From positions 20,698-84,697 of the forward strand of contig JAKSYS010000221.1 of NCBI GenBank assembly GCA_022925895.1: a stretch of 64,000 nucleotides of DNA, written 5' to 3'. Numbering within the stretch: position 1 is the stretch's first letter; every line of letters begins with the position of its first letter. The notes under the pieces are model-generated. The model was not told the DNA's origin. It saw nothing but the letters and a program-made list of their open reading frames with translations, and did not search any database. Below, piece after piece: positions 10,695 through 22,197 of the stretch. Source of the DNA: Fragilaria crotonensis (Eukaryota; Bacillariophyta; Fragilariophyceae; Fragilariales; Fragilariaceae). A program made the position numbers and the translations under genes.

Positions 10695-13600
10695 CGTCGT
10701 CGTCGTCCTGATGAATGTATGGCGATTGGGTATGGATGGCGAGACAAGCGGTGATAGATTCGTGACAAATAATCCCGTTTCGCGCGCCAGCTGCTTTGAA
10801 AAATCTGCTGAGGTTCGGTGGAATTGTGTCGCACCATTCCCCAGAGGAAACGACCACACCGGTGACAGTCATCAGACACGATGAAAGGTTGTTGAACGAA
10901 AAAGAACGAACGAGGAACTGTTCTCTCACCTTCTTCCGACGTCATAGTGTAGTCGGCGAAGCCATAATCTCGATGTCGGAATGTCGTACATCCATAAGGG
11001 TAAAACCCTGCGAGTGTATGCAAGCTACTTGTACGGTAACACAGATCTCTTCCCGCACCTTCTACATGCAATTTATACCAAGAGGAAGCGATGCCTTTTC
11101 GGAGCTTCCGGACCTTGACTTAGTTCCAGTTCAGTCGAGGAACTTTGTACCAGTGTGTCTGGTAACGGAGGCAGTTCAACAGGGCTCCAACAATTGCCAG
11201 GTACCGAGTTCGACGTAGAGGCCACATGCAACGTCCTGGATTTCCGAAAGTGCGACAAGTGACTCCGATCATACTTAGATATTTGAGGACATTGTGAAAC
11301 GACGAAAAATCCTTCCGATGCCAATGGTGTGACAAAAAATCACGTTCTTAAAATCGGGAGGCCGTGTATGTCCCCTAATCGAGCCGATCGAGCTTTTCTA
11401 AATAAATGGACTCCATAAATTATATCGCAAATCAAGTTGCACATCAACTTTACCTACAGTATGGCAGGTTTCACCCTGAACCATCCTCGCGTATATCCAG
11501 GTAAGATACATACCACGATCACAAAACGCCATAGTAAATCTTCCGCGAAATTGTTCGGTCATCAGAATGATGCTGTTGCCATCATTGTATCATCATCAAT
11601 CATCACAATCACACTGGTACGCTTGTGAACAGCACTGTTGACAGTAGCTTCGTAGTGACTAACCCAGGTCTTCTGAACCTACCTATTCTTGCCAGAAGAA
11701 GCTGCTTCAGTACACGAAGAAGGTGGTATGTTACAAGCGAGTGGAACTCCAGCTCGGAGCTGTGGCATGCGGATTCTTCAAAAGTACGTTTACATCCATT
11801 CATTCGCAAGCTCCCTGAAGCAGCAGCCCCACTGGAACTACCATCATTGAAAAAGAGTTTAACCAGAATGGAGCACAACAGGAGTGTGCAAACACTGGCT
11901 CCTGAGCTTGCAAATGAAGGTCTTTTGAGAACCGACGACATCCTAGGCTGGCCACAAGATTGAGCATGCTGTCATCATCATGATCATCATCGAGAATCAC
12001 AAACAACGCTATCAAGTATTCAGAGTACAACCGGCTGTTGTATTCCAAGAACCACTAGCTACAATATTCTTTCCATCATCAAGCAGCAGGCTTGATGTTG
12101 GCCATGAATCTGCTAAACCCACGCCTCTCGTTGGATGATGTCCGTGATCCTGTCCTGCAAAGAATAGTGCATGCGAGAAGCAAAGCCATTGGATGATTGT
12201 GTTCTGCAGCGGAACTCTGATGCAAATTCTTTCTGTATTGTCATCAACTGTTGAATGCTGCGGATAAGTCACGGTTTATTTGTGTTTTTGAACTCTGTTT
12301 CTGGTTGCATGCGAGACAGCAGGCAATCCTCCACTATTGTTTTGAAGTGATGACAGTGATGAACAATAAGCTCTTATTGACAACATCAGCCATGGTACAC
12401 TTGTCGTGGTATGATCAAGTTCGTGATGGGTTGACAATTTGGCCCTGTACGAAAGCTGTTCGCGCAATCACAAATGCCTCATCGATTGCCCACATTGTTA
12501 GTAAGTACTAAAATCCTGCTATGAATGCATTCCCAACGCAACTCACTCATGTATCCATAATATGAATTTTATTCTACAGGGGTATGTTCTCCATTAAGAC
12601 AAATGCAACATGATCTATACACGATGTAAATTATCAGCTCGAAGTCACCAGAGGCAGTATCATCATGCCAAACCGAAATGACTCCAACGGTGAAGGCAAG
12701 GATGCAAGCAAGGATCCGACGCGTGCTTGGAGAGCATTAACGAGAGAGAGAGAGAGCGGGTACATGTGCCATTGCGATGCACGTAAATTGAAGAAGATGA
12801 CAGGGGAAGCGACTTTAGTTCATAATTAGCTAGTTCAACTTGGATGCTGTAAGGTACATGAGCCGCACAACAATGAAGGCCTAAAGTAACAATTGATCGG
12901 ATTGCCAGGAGATACTAGCAAGACTGTCATTGAAACTGTATAATAGGTTCTACATCCCATTGCAAGTCCAGTTGTGGAGAGGGCTAAACCAACACACAGG
13001 TTGAGAATTCAACAATCTGTATCGGCACATTGTGTTGCATCGCATGGAGGCGACAGCCCTGGCCAAAACCGTGTAAATTTGTGTGTCAGACACGGAGATA
13101 GACTACCCAGCCTACACAGACCATTGCTTGGGAGTATTTTGAAGGCAACTGTTGGGGCTGGGTAGTTTAAAAGGAGTGCATCTGATGTAAACGACGGCAT
13201 GCAATCTCATTGCGAAACGCTTGCTTTTAGCACGACGATTTAATGCAAAGGTGACGTCATATGAGAACAAATTGCCATCTTATGTACAATATATACCATG
13301 TCCTGCGCCAGGATTCTGGGACGTGAAACCTGCCATACAAAACTCAGACTGCTCCTCTGAGGACAGAAATACCGTACATTGTACCAGTAGCCAGTATAAC
13401 TCAGTACTCCCGTACACTATTGCAGGTGAATGGCCGGCTCGATTAGGGGACATACACGGGCTCCCGCCTGGTACGAAAAAAGAAGTGCCGTCCCGGCGTA
13501 CTGCAATCGAGGGTTCCGGGGTATGAGAAACATCATGGCTGATAGAATTCTATCATAGAGATTTTCCAATGCTGATAGTATTATCATAGAGGTTTGCTGC

Positions 13601-13767
13601 TGTAATTAGCGATTTCCCGACGTTGCGACTCAGAACCGGTAGTTTCATGCCAAATGGGAATCTCAGATTGATTTCCCCCGTTAGATGAATACAGCAATAA
13701 GTTTACCCATGTTTCAGACCTTTCTCAAATACCAGATTTGTAGCTCTTGCTGGCTCATCCACATAGA
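10695..13767. other. Gene-free stretch of 3.1 kb
   Basis: No reading frame here combines an ATG, sensible length and recognisable content. A (GA)n run of about 14 bp sits near 12745. Two imperfect copies of a 32-bp unit beginning GCTGATAG lie at about 13536-13600. The part next to 10694 must hold the promoter of the poly-Gln/ankyrin gene. A plus-strand frame at 11625-11963 (GTG start) looks mildly protein-like but has no supporting family. Confidence 0.5.
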
Positions 13768-13772
13768 CTGCC

Positions 13773-14337
13773 TAAAGTTTTATTCGCAGTGTTTGAGACT
13801 GCAAACAAGGGCTAACGACGAATTAGTTATCGCAGGAGCGTTTGTACTCTTTGGTAGAAATTTGTTTTACTAATTGTGAGATGTATAAAACATGCAGAAA
13901 ATGAAATTGGAATGACTGAATGAGAGCTCTGAAGCTGCACTTTCCTTGTTCTCTCTGTTCTCTGGTTGTTCCTTGATTGTTCTTTTGTTAGTTCTTCAGA
14001 ATCCCATGGTAGAATGGTTGGTTGAAAGATACTGAATCCCAGATGAATATAATGAAATATAAAGCATGTAAAATGTAGATTTGATGATGCACCAGTTTGT
14101 GTTCTCTTGTGATGTCGGCTGGCGATTGTGCTTCCCATTTATGTGTCCGCGGAACATCCGACAATGACCGAAGAACAATGACGCAAACACTTACGAGAAC
14201 GCGAACGCGAAGCGTGACTCAATCGTGCGAAAGAGAACCGAACCGTGACTCACAGAAACTTTGGTTGACGAACGGACGGAAGGAGAGGTAGAGTATGATC
14301 CACGACGGTAGACGCCAATACTGTATCTTTTCTTTTA
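13773..14337 (-). repeat. 3' LTR of the Copia element (565 bp)
   Basis: This copy matches 19849-20414 base for base at an offset of 6076, except for one fewer T in the final T run. It begins TAAAGTTTTATTCGCAG on the plus strand and ends CTTTTA. In element sense it is the downstream LTR. Confidence 0.95.
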
Positions 14338-14382
14338 CTTGTGTATCAGATTCCTCATCACTCGCTTGACGAAGTCCTTCGA

Positions 14383-16650
14383 TTACCAACCCATCAATTG
14401 CTTGCGCAACTTGGTGTGAGTCTCTTCATTGCAGATCTTGGTGAGGATATCTGCAAGCATGTCCTCAGTTGATACAGAATGAATAGAAATAGTGCCATCT
14501 TGAACCTTGTTCCTGAAATGATGGTATTTGGTGTTGATATGGCGCGTTCTGGGACGCATCTTCGGATTCTTGACGCTTGTAGCCAGCTCAATGGCGCCGC
14601 TGTTGTCTTCAAAAACCCGACAATGGAGCCTTGGTGTTGTCGCTGTCAATCCACATCCATGCTCTTGCATTTCTTGCACCAACTCCATCAATGGTAGCAC
14701 TTCTCTTGTGGCTGTTGAAATTGCCAAATATTCACTCTCTGTTGTTGATAGAGCAATCTCAGACTGAAGCTTGGATGCCCATATGACTGGACATGAGGCA
14801 TAAAGGATGACATAGCCAGTTCTTGACCTTGCTGTGTCTGGATCCCATCCTGCATTCTCTGGGTCCCAATCCCCTGTGAATGATGCATCCACATAGACAT
14901 CAAAGCTTTGATTGCTGGGGAATAGATCATGCCTTTGTCCCTTGAACCAACCAGGTACCTCCCAACCACTTCAATGCCTTGCCATGTTGGAACCTTGGGT
15001 TGGACACAAACCTTGCTCCTTGGTGGACTGCACATGAGATGTCAAGCCTTGAACACTTCTCCAGATAGTTCATCTGACCAATGACACGGCGATAATTGAA
15101 GTGATCATCAAATGGTGGAGAATCCAGATGCCTGGTGAGAGTCTTGCTTGAAGCTCCTGTGGTTTTCTTGATTGCCACATTCTTCCCATCCAGTCTGAGC
15201 TCTTTGATGACATCATTGATGAGGTGAGGTTGAGAGAGGTTGAAGGTGGTCGCATTGACTCTGTCAATTTGAACTCCAAGAAAGTCTGAGATGTCTCCTT
15301 CCACTGTAAGGTTAAGGCCAACTGACTTCATCTCTTGGATAATGTCCTCCAACTCTTGTTCATCTGGTCCTGCCAGAATGGAATCATCCGTGTAGAGAAC
15401 AAAAACTGACTTCCCTTTGTAGAAGAGGCATTCATCAATCTCACTTGGAATGAAACCAACCTCCTTGAGCTTGTCCACCAGATGCTGGTTCCACACTCTG
15501 CCAGCTTGCTTCTGACCAAAGAGATTCTTCTTCAGCTTGAGGACATAGTCCCCCTCCACCTCAAAGCCTTTTGGGACGGCCATGTAGAGTTCACACTCCA
15601 CCTCTGCTTGGGTGTAGGCCAACACAAAATCGATTTGTTTGGTGTGCCATCCATGAATCAAGGTTGTGATGAGCACCATCCTGATGGCTGCCCATGATGC
15701 CACTGGTGAGAATGTTTCCCAGTAGTTGACACCTTCCTCTTGCTTGGATCCATCAATGTTGAGCCTTGCCTTCCACTTGTAAACTTCTCTTGTGGCAATT
15801 CTGCGCTTGCGCTTCATGGCCCACACTGCTGGAAGAATCTTGGTTCCTGGAGGGACTGATGACCTTGGGACCAACTCCCAAACTTCGTTTTCGGTGTGAC
15901 TCTTGACCTCCTTCTCCATTGCCTTGATGAATTCGGCGCGATCTGGCTCCCTCATGGCCTCATGGTAGTACATCGTGTCGGGATCTGCGGAGGCGGCGAA
16001 AGCCAGCATGGGATGCTGCTCTCCCTCAATGTCCATCCACTCTTTGATAGCTTCAAAGGCCACATAATAAGGAAGCTTGTCCTCCAACTTGGCTTCAAAG
16101 TTGTGCCACACATCAAAGACCTTGGATCCTGCCTTGCTGGAAGGTTCATCAGAGACTTTTGTTGATGCAGCCCTGGGATCTTGTTGAGCCTTGGGGACCT
16201 CCTGAATTGGACAGGAAGTTCTTCCCTTGTTCTCCCTCAGAAACTGGAAGTGGTGTTTGAGATGCTTGAGCCTCTCCTCATTGACCGATTCTCCAGGTTC
16301 CAGATCAAATTCCATGAAGGGGACATCACGTTGCAAACCTTGAGCTTGAGCTGATTGCTTGATGCCTTGAAGCCTGGAAGGTGATGAGGCCTTGAATCCA
16401 CAAAGCTTCTGCCATTCTGATGGAGGTGACAGGTTGCCCAGTGACTGCCTGACTGTCTCAAACTTGGGATCAAATGTGACATGAAACTGGGGAGAGACAT
16501 GGCCAGTCTTGAGGTTGAGAACAAGAGCCACACTGCGGGCATGCTGCATGGATATGCCAAGGTAGACTCCCATGCGAGCTCTGACCTCCCACTTGGGCAA
16601 TTTCTGGCCAGATTGCATCTTGTTGTCGAGGACAAACACAGGACATCAAA
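14383..16650 (-). pseudogene. Copia pol 3' part: reverse transcriptase and RNase H, frame-broken
   Basis: The reverse transcriptase frame (14927-16639) contains KAMEKEVKSH, WAMKRKRRIATREVYKWKARL and the catalytic YTDD (in VLYTDDSILAG), as in Copia RVT_2. RNase H follows in another frame (14383-14892) with VDASFTG..., TTESEYLA and DILTK. Three single-base slips interrupt it. One is near 16641 between integrase and RT (expected CPVFVLD, observed frame change), one near 14953 after KWLG, and one near 14910 just before the RNase H Asp. Each is explained by loss of one base. As written, no continuous RT-RNase H protein can be made. Confidence 0.88.
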
Positions 16651-18510
16651 AGGTTGAAAATGATTCAGATTTGGAGTGACTTCAGACCTTGCAAACAACT
16701 CAAAGGGAGACTTGTGATCCACTCTTCCAATTGTTGGTGTAGAGTTGTGAATTTCATTGGCCACTCTGAGAGCATAAGGCCAGAGATGTGCATCAATAGC
16801 CTTAGGCCACCTGTGCTGAGCATGAATCAACATAGTTCTTGCTTGGTCTTGCAAAGTCCTGATCCTTCTTTCTGCCACAGCATTCTGAAAATGAGCATTG
16901 ACTCCACAGAAAGTGATTGTCTGACCTGCTTCCTTGACAGCTGCCATGAACTTGTTCTCTGCAAACCTGCCATTGTCAGCTTGATAACTCTTGACTTGGA
17001 CCTTGAACTTGGAAGCATACCTCTCAAAGGCCAGCTTTGCTTCAAGAGTTTCATCTGCATTGGTTGACTTCTGAAGGTGGATGTAGGACAAACCACTGAA
17101 GTGATCCACAAAGATTGTTGCCACCTTGTACCTTTTCTTGGTGAGCCAACCCTTGATTTGGGCAATGAGCCCTGGAGTACTGGACTCCAACTGATCGATG
17201 CTGATGCACTGTCCCGGCTCTGAGGCTGTTCGAAGTTTTCCACCTTGTTGACCACCCTTTGGCTTGGTTCTCCATGGTCTTCTGGTGGCCTTTCCATATA
17301 AGCAGCTGGTGCAGGTTGGAACTTGGCACTTGGCCAACTTCTTCGGGAGCAAACCGCGCTTGGCCATGCTTTGCATTTTGGCAGCCGACATGTGATTCAA
17401 CTTGTGATGCCAGCGAAGGAACTCTGCAGCAGGGTTCTCATGAACGGCAGTGTCCTCTTCGTCGTCAATGACGACTGGCAAGTCGGTGCGGTCAGTAGCA
17501 TCAAGGTCAAATGAGACTGGTGTATTTGGAGGATGACTCAATCCACCCCTTGGGATGAGGTATCTGGTGCTTCTGGTTGATGAAGAGGTTCCTGACAGTC
17601 TTCATTTTCATCATCAGGGATGAGATGGGTTTCCATGTTAATGATTGGGTCATCCTCATCCAGTCCCACCTCACACATGTTGCAGAAGGTGTTGAAAGCC
17701 TTGTAGCTTGGAGCAGTATACATGGTTGCAATGTTGCCACCCCTGGTTCAACCTCACTGTTTTGGTGTGCTGTCTTTGGGCCCAGTGTAGTTGAATGCTG
17801 TCATGGTATGTTGCACACCATGTGCCTCTTGGCAAAGGCTTGAAGTCTTGGGCAGTCTGGGCCCAATGCTGTGGAGACAACAGCTTTGAAGGTGAATCCT
17901 TGACATAGAGCCCATGTGGAATGACAATGTCATGAGGAACTCCTGTATCATCTTCAATTGACCACTTGATAGTCCCTGAGTAGATCTCAGTAAGTGTTCC
18001 ACCCAACCCCTTCAACTTTTTGTTGACCCTCTTGAGAGGAGTGATGAAGTCTTTCTTGTCATTGGAAATGCAATAGGATGCACAGTTGTCAATCCTAATA
18101 GCCTTGGAATCAGTATCAAAGCTTGCTGCTTCATCTTGGTGGGCTTGCCTTGCCTTCATTGCAATGACTGCTGTCAGGCAGTTGAGTTGGGTGGAATTCC
18201 TTTTGTATCTTGGCCCTTTGCCCTTCATCCAAGGTCTTGGTCTTGGTTGCATGCTGAAACTCCCATCATGCATCCATGACTTGACATATTCAGACACTGT
18301 GACTGGGTGTACCTTCCAATTTCTCACCTTTCCTGAGGCCTTGCTTGAATTTGGATTGGTAACCCACACCTGAACAGATTGGACAATGGCCTCCAAGCCA
18401 TGGCTGAAGAGGTAGCACACGTCTGCGCACCATCTCTGCCACCACTTGAAAATCCAAAGCCCAATGAACACGCAGTCCATTGGGCGTCCCCATCATTCAT
18501 CATCATCGGA
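16651..18510 (-). pseudogene. Copia pol 5' part: protease and integrase, frame-broken
   Basis: The protease region, about 17870-18150, carries IRIDNCASYCIS where most retroelement proteases have D-S/T-G. I recall D-N-x-A-S forms from other diatom Copia elements. The integrase zinc finger is HHKLNHMS...CQVPTCTSC (about 17290-17440), and the catalytic core gives D in ISIDQLES, D in YQADNG and E in AVAERRIR, so the D-D-E triad is complete. Frame changes occur near 17740 and near 17540, and an in-frame TGA lies about 12 bp upstream of the ATG at 18480. A hydrophobic Trp-rich stretch at the start of this segment (FIGLWIFKWWQRW) joins gag to protease. Confidence 0.85.
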
Positions 18511-19730
18511 GATGGCTGCGCGCTTTGGCCAGTTTCATGCTAGGCTGCTTGGAGTCTTGACCCTTGTTGCCTTGATCCTTCTTGGGACCACCTTTGAAAC
18601 CAATACCCTTACAGTCAGAAGGCTTGTGTCTGGTCCACCTGTTGTGATTGGGGCACCAATGGTAGTCCTTGCCTTCAACAGTCTTGGACTGCTTCTCTCC
18701 TTCCTTGGGATGAACATGTACCCATGCTGGAAGATCCTCAACTCTGAACTTGCCTTTACCCTTGTCTTTCTTGTTTCCCTGCTTGTTGTCCTTCTTTCCT
18801 CCTCCACTGGACTTGCCACTTGCTGGATTAGGTTTCTTCTGATTGGACATGAGGGTTTTGACTTGGGATTGCAAGGCAATGATAGTTTCCTCCTCTGTAG
18901 TCTTGAGGCACCACTGCTCTGACTCTTTCCTGGTTTTGAACTTGTTGAGAGCCCAGTCCATGAGCTGTTGATACTCAACTTGGCCACCTTCTTCATAGAA
19001 GTCTTCCTTCTTCTTGATGTAGTCCACAAACTCAGCATCCTTGCAGGCCTTGTAACCTTTGAACAGATTCACCAGGAGATCTTGGGTTTGTTCACCCCTG
19101 GCAGAGAGCTTGCTGACCAATCCAAGGACATAGTCATTAAAGAGTTCAATGTCAGAATCGATATCGCGCATGGCATGATCAAGACTGGAGAGCTTGGTCG
19201 GACACTAGTGATGGTGGCTCTGGTATCCACATGTGAGACCATGATAATGACCTTGAGGAGGACTGGACCTGATCCTTTACCTCCAAAGATGAAGGGATGA
19301 ACATTGCCTCTGGTCCTGACCTGCTTTTGAGCAGCATCAGTCAAAGAGTTCATGAGACAATGGTACATCATGAAGGAATCTTGAGCTTCCTGGCATCCTC
19401 ATGCATGTAGGTGAGGGCATGGGCTCTGACCTCCTCATAGGAGATCTCTCCATAAGACTCAATGAGATCCTTGGAATTAGCCACATTGCCTTGAATGGGA
19501 ATGCTAAGAATGTTGAGCCAATCAAAGACTATGGATCTATCCCTGGTTTGATCAAGGAAGAGCTGAAGATTGTCTGACTTGCAGTCAAACTTGATGGACA
19601 AAGCCTCAGTACCAGACTTGAAGAGCTTGGCAGCAGCCTGCTCAGAGTAGTTGAGGACATCAGGATTAGCAAAGGCTGGAGCCAATGCAAAATGAGGGCT
19701 GGAGCAGCCATGGTTGACCTTGAAGCTCAA
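18503..19730 (-). pseudogene. Copia gag with zinc knuckle, frame-broken
   Basis: Three overlapping frames make up gag: 19730-19368 (capsid start, FANPDVLNYSEQAAAKLF), 19371-19069, and 19171-18503. The last holds a Lys-rich linker and a knuckle-like CPNHNRWTRHKPSDC, a C-x3-H...H-x4-C pattern rather than the usual CX2CX4HX4C. Slips near 19382 and 19205 each fit loss of one base. No ATG is seen in the frame of the first piece. A possible ATG at 19711 is one frame off, so a further slip lies near the start. Confidence 0.82.
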
Positions 19731-19829
19731 ATGAAGTACTTGACTTGAAATGATCCTGATTGATCAAGGAAAGCAGCACTGGGCTTGCAGGTGAGCTTGA
19801 AAGGTCAAAGAATAAAGCACTTGGCTTGT

Positions 19830-19848
19830 ACTTAGCGCAGAGGAAGCG
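19830..19848 (-). promoter_or_regulatory. Candidate primer-binding site next to the 5' LTR
   Basis: Immediately inside the 5' LTR the plus strand reads TTAGCGCAGAGGAAGCG, and the element's RNA would be its complement. The plus-strand word closely resembles the D-arm/anticodon-stem part of eukaryotic initiator tRNA-Met (GCGCAGCGGAAGCG, from memory). No TGG-initiated PBS matching a tRNA 3' end is present. Priming by an internal, half-tRNA site as in Drosophila copia is my inference. Confidence 0.5.
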
Positions 19849-20414
19849 TAAAGTTTTATTCGCAGTGTTTGAGACTGCAAACAAGGGCTAACGACGAATT
19901 AGTTATCGCAGGAGCGTTTGTACTCTTTGGTAGAAATTTGTTTTACTAATTGTGAGATGTATAAAACATGCAGAAAATGAAATTGGAATGACTGAATGAG
20001 AGCTCTGAAGCTGCACTTTCCTTGTTCTCTCTGTTCTCTGGTTGTTCCTTGATTGTTCTTTTGTTAGTTCTTCAGAATCCCATGGTAGAATGGTTGGTTG
20101 AAAGATACTGAATCCCAGATGAATATAATGAAATATAAAGCATGTAAAATGTAGATTTGATGATGCACCAGTTTGTGTTCTCTTGTGATGTCGGCTGGCG
20201 ATTGTGCTTCCCATTTATGTGTCCGCGGAACATCCGACAATGACCGAAGAACAATGACGCAAACACTTACGAGAACGCGAACGCGAAGCGTGACTCAATC
20301 GTGCGAAAGAGAACCGAACCGTGACTCACAGAAACTTTGGTTGACGAACGGACGGAAGGAGAGGTAGAGTATGATCCACGACGGTAGACGCCAATACTGT
20401 ATCTTTTCTTTTTA
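19849..20414 (-). repeat. 5' LTR of the Copia element (566 bp)
   Basis: This is the upstream LTR in element sense and must contain the element promoter and transcription start. It is identical to 13773-14337 apart from one extra T in the T run before the terminal A. The outer flank begins CTGCC, the target duplication. Confidence 0.95.
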
Positions 20415-21037
20415 CTGCCTTAATGCAACAGAATTTCTGCTTTTCTCAGGGATGAAGCAATGCCTAAGTTTGCAACATTGGAAGAAGGCAACCTGAATTT
20501 CTGCAACAACTAGCTAGAACTCAATTTGTCAAGTGATGGTGGCAAGAAAACTTCAAATTGAAGATGAGCACTTTGAGAAAGGGAGGGACAGTACAATGAT
20601 CTACATGCACAATTCTGTGGAGGCATTGCACAAGGCATAACACTTTCAAATCTGCCTATCACAACTCTTTTTTGAAGGTTCTAATGTGTAAACTTCCTTG
20701 ATGATCAACATTGCCATTGTTGTTTTGCAACATAATTGGATATCAAGCACAGCAATGAAAGGACATTTTACTATGAGAAAGATTTGTGGAATGAGGTTTG
20801 AGACAACCAGGGAAGAATACATGTACTATTAGTTAGCTGAAGTGGTCATGGGTGTTGTGTGTTACAACTCATACTAGTATTAATAATAGAACAATAACAA
20901 GCCCTCCTCTGAGTGCAAGTTTCACAAGAGCTTGTTGCTGATGACGTGGCAATGAATTCCTTTTATGATTGTGATTACACATCAGCAGTGTTAAGCATCA
21001 AAAGCATGCATCATTTCATACTATTGTGCAGTATACT

Positions 21038-21173
21038 AGTAGGACACATATCAGGTGGCTGCTATCTTATCCGAGGTAGTGCCCACCCGTGTGGGTCGAG
21101 TATTCCTTATCACGGATGCTGCGGCAGCACCTTAAACATTGAAGTTAAGTTTTTTTAGTAGGACACATATCAG
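21038..21173 (+). mobile_element. SINE-like T-tailed insertion with 17-bp target-site duplication
   Basis: The identical 17-mer agtaggacacatatcag stands at 21038-21054 and 21157-21173 and brackets 102 bp (21055-21156) that ends in seven T. The insert has tRNA-like promoter words: CCGAGGTAGTGC (box-A/D-arm-like, near 21071) and GGGTCGAGTATTCC (box-B-like, near 21094), about 25-30 bp apart. A CCGTG...CACGG stem encloses the box-B-like word. A Pol III transcript ending in U and copied by LINE-type target-primed reverse transcription would give this structure. It could alternatively be a retroposed small RNA. Confidence 0.7.
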
Positions 21174-22092
21174 CAGCGCTACGCATCAAAAGCATAGATC
21201 ATTCCAAAGTGCACAGCATATTAGGATTTGAGATGATGAACAATTGACATATATATGGCCAGTCATGAACACAGTTCCAAAATGAACATCTATTGCTGAA
21301 GTTTTGTCCACTATCAACTAGGCTGATGCAAATGTAGTCGCTGTTATCGATGGGCAGAGTTGCCTTTTCTAAGAAATTCGAGATAAACAGTACGTCATGC
21401 ATTATCCCACTACACCAAGCAAGCAGTGTGTCCAGCCATGATAAGGAACATCATCAGGATTCTTTCTGAAGTAAGACCAGAACCAACAAGAATTGCGCTG
21501 CTTTAACTTAATGGAGGTTGTGTGATTGCTGGGCATGCATCCAGCACCTTAAAGAAATATGCTTCCCTTGCATGACACAGTGTGTACATCCATTATCATG
21601 ATATAAAAATCATTCCAAAGCAGCTTGTTGGTAGGGAGTAACCAACTAGAATAATGTTGTCAACTTCCCAAACTGTTGTTTATTAATACTATTCCTTCGC
21701 ATCATTTCTTGGTAATAGCTTCGTCGTCATTACTGCTGCTTTCTCTCATACTACAGTAGTACTACCTCTGTGATGCGCATTCCGTCTCCTATTGATTCAT
21801 TTTGTTTACTATCTTTACTTTTCCCATCAAGATCAGTGGCCAACTTCATTGCCATGTTATGGAGATATATGCATCATCCTGCTTCCAATATCAGTTAAAG
21901 GACTCGACTTCGCAATCCATCATCTATTATTAATACATAAGATGCGTACGTGTATCCAGCGAGTGGCCGGTTCTAAGTGGCATGAAAATCACAAAACCTC
22001 TTAGTCTGCGTGTGGTGACGGCGGAATGAATGTTCATAGATCTACATGGACTTGGATGTACCATATCTCTACCATGTCGAAACAGTACACAC

Positions 22093-22197
22093 TACATTGG
22101 GCAATCATAAAAAAAACCTTGAAATCTATTTAACGTGTCGCCGCTAAGCTTCGGAACGAAAAGCTTGCGATAGGCACGGATACATTGGGCAATCATA
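22093..22197 (-). mobile_element. Second T-tailed small insertion with 17-bp target-site duplication
   Basis: The 17-mer tacattgggcaatcata occurs at 22093-22109 and 22181-22197 around 71 bp. On the minus strand the insert ends in a run of seven T, so its sense is minus. It contains an AAGCTT...AAGCTT hairpin with the loop TTCGTTCCG. Its body does not obviously match the insertion at 21055. The shared features are the 17-bp duplication and the T tail, so it may be a different or 5'-truncated retroposed RNA. Confidence 0.6.

Larger units (their letters stand above)
13773..20414 (-). mobile_element. Complete Copia-superfamily LTR retrotransposon (6.6 kb)
   Basis: Both LTRs are present and the element is flanked by the same 5 bp, CTGCC, at 13768-13772 and 20415-20419 (six if the adjacent A is counted), as expected for integrase-made target duplication. 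Coding sense is minus, so 19849-20414 is the 5' LTR. Domain order on the minus strand is gag, protease, integrase, reverse transcriptase, RNase H, which defines Copia rather than Gypsy order. The LTRs differ only by one T in a homopolymer by my reading, implying a very recent insertion. The coding region is nevertheless split into many frames by one-base slips. LTR ends read TAAAG and CTTT(T)TA rather than the canonical TG and CA. Confidence 0.95.

Noticed and set aside
11625-11963. Plus-strand 112-codon frame with protein-like C-terminus
   Set aside because: Starts at GTG, lies among repeats, and has no recognisable content.
13827-14138. 103-codon minus-strand frame, duplicated at 19903-20214
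   Set aside because: Both copies lie inside the LTRs, so the duplication is the LTR itself and not a gene pair.
21055-21156. Insert considered as a 5S rRNA, U4 or U6 snRNA copy because of words such as GAAGTTAAG, TTATCCGAGG and CGGCAGCAC
   Set aside because: Only isolated words match. Order and spacing do not fit any of these RNAs, so the tRNA-like SINE reading is preferred.
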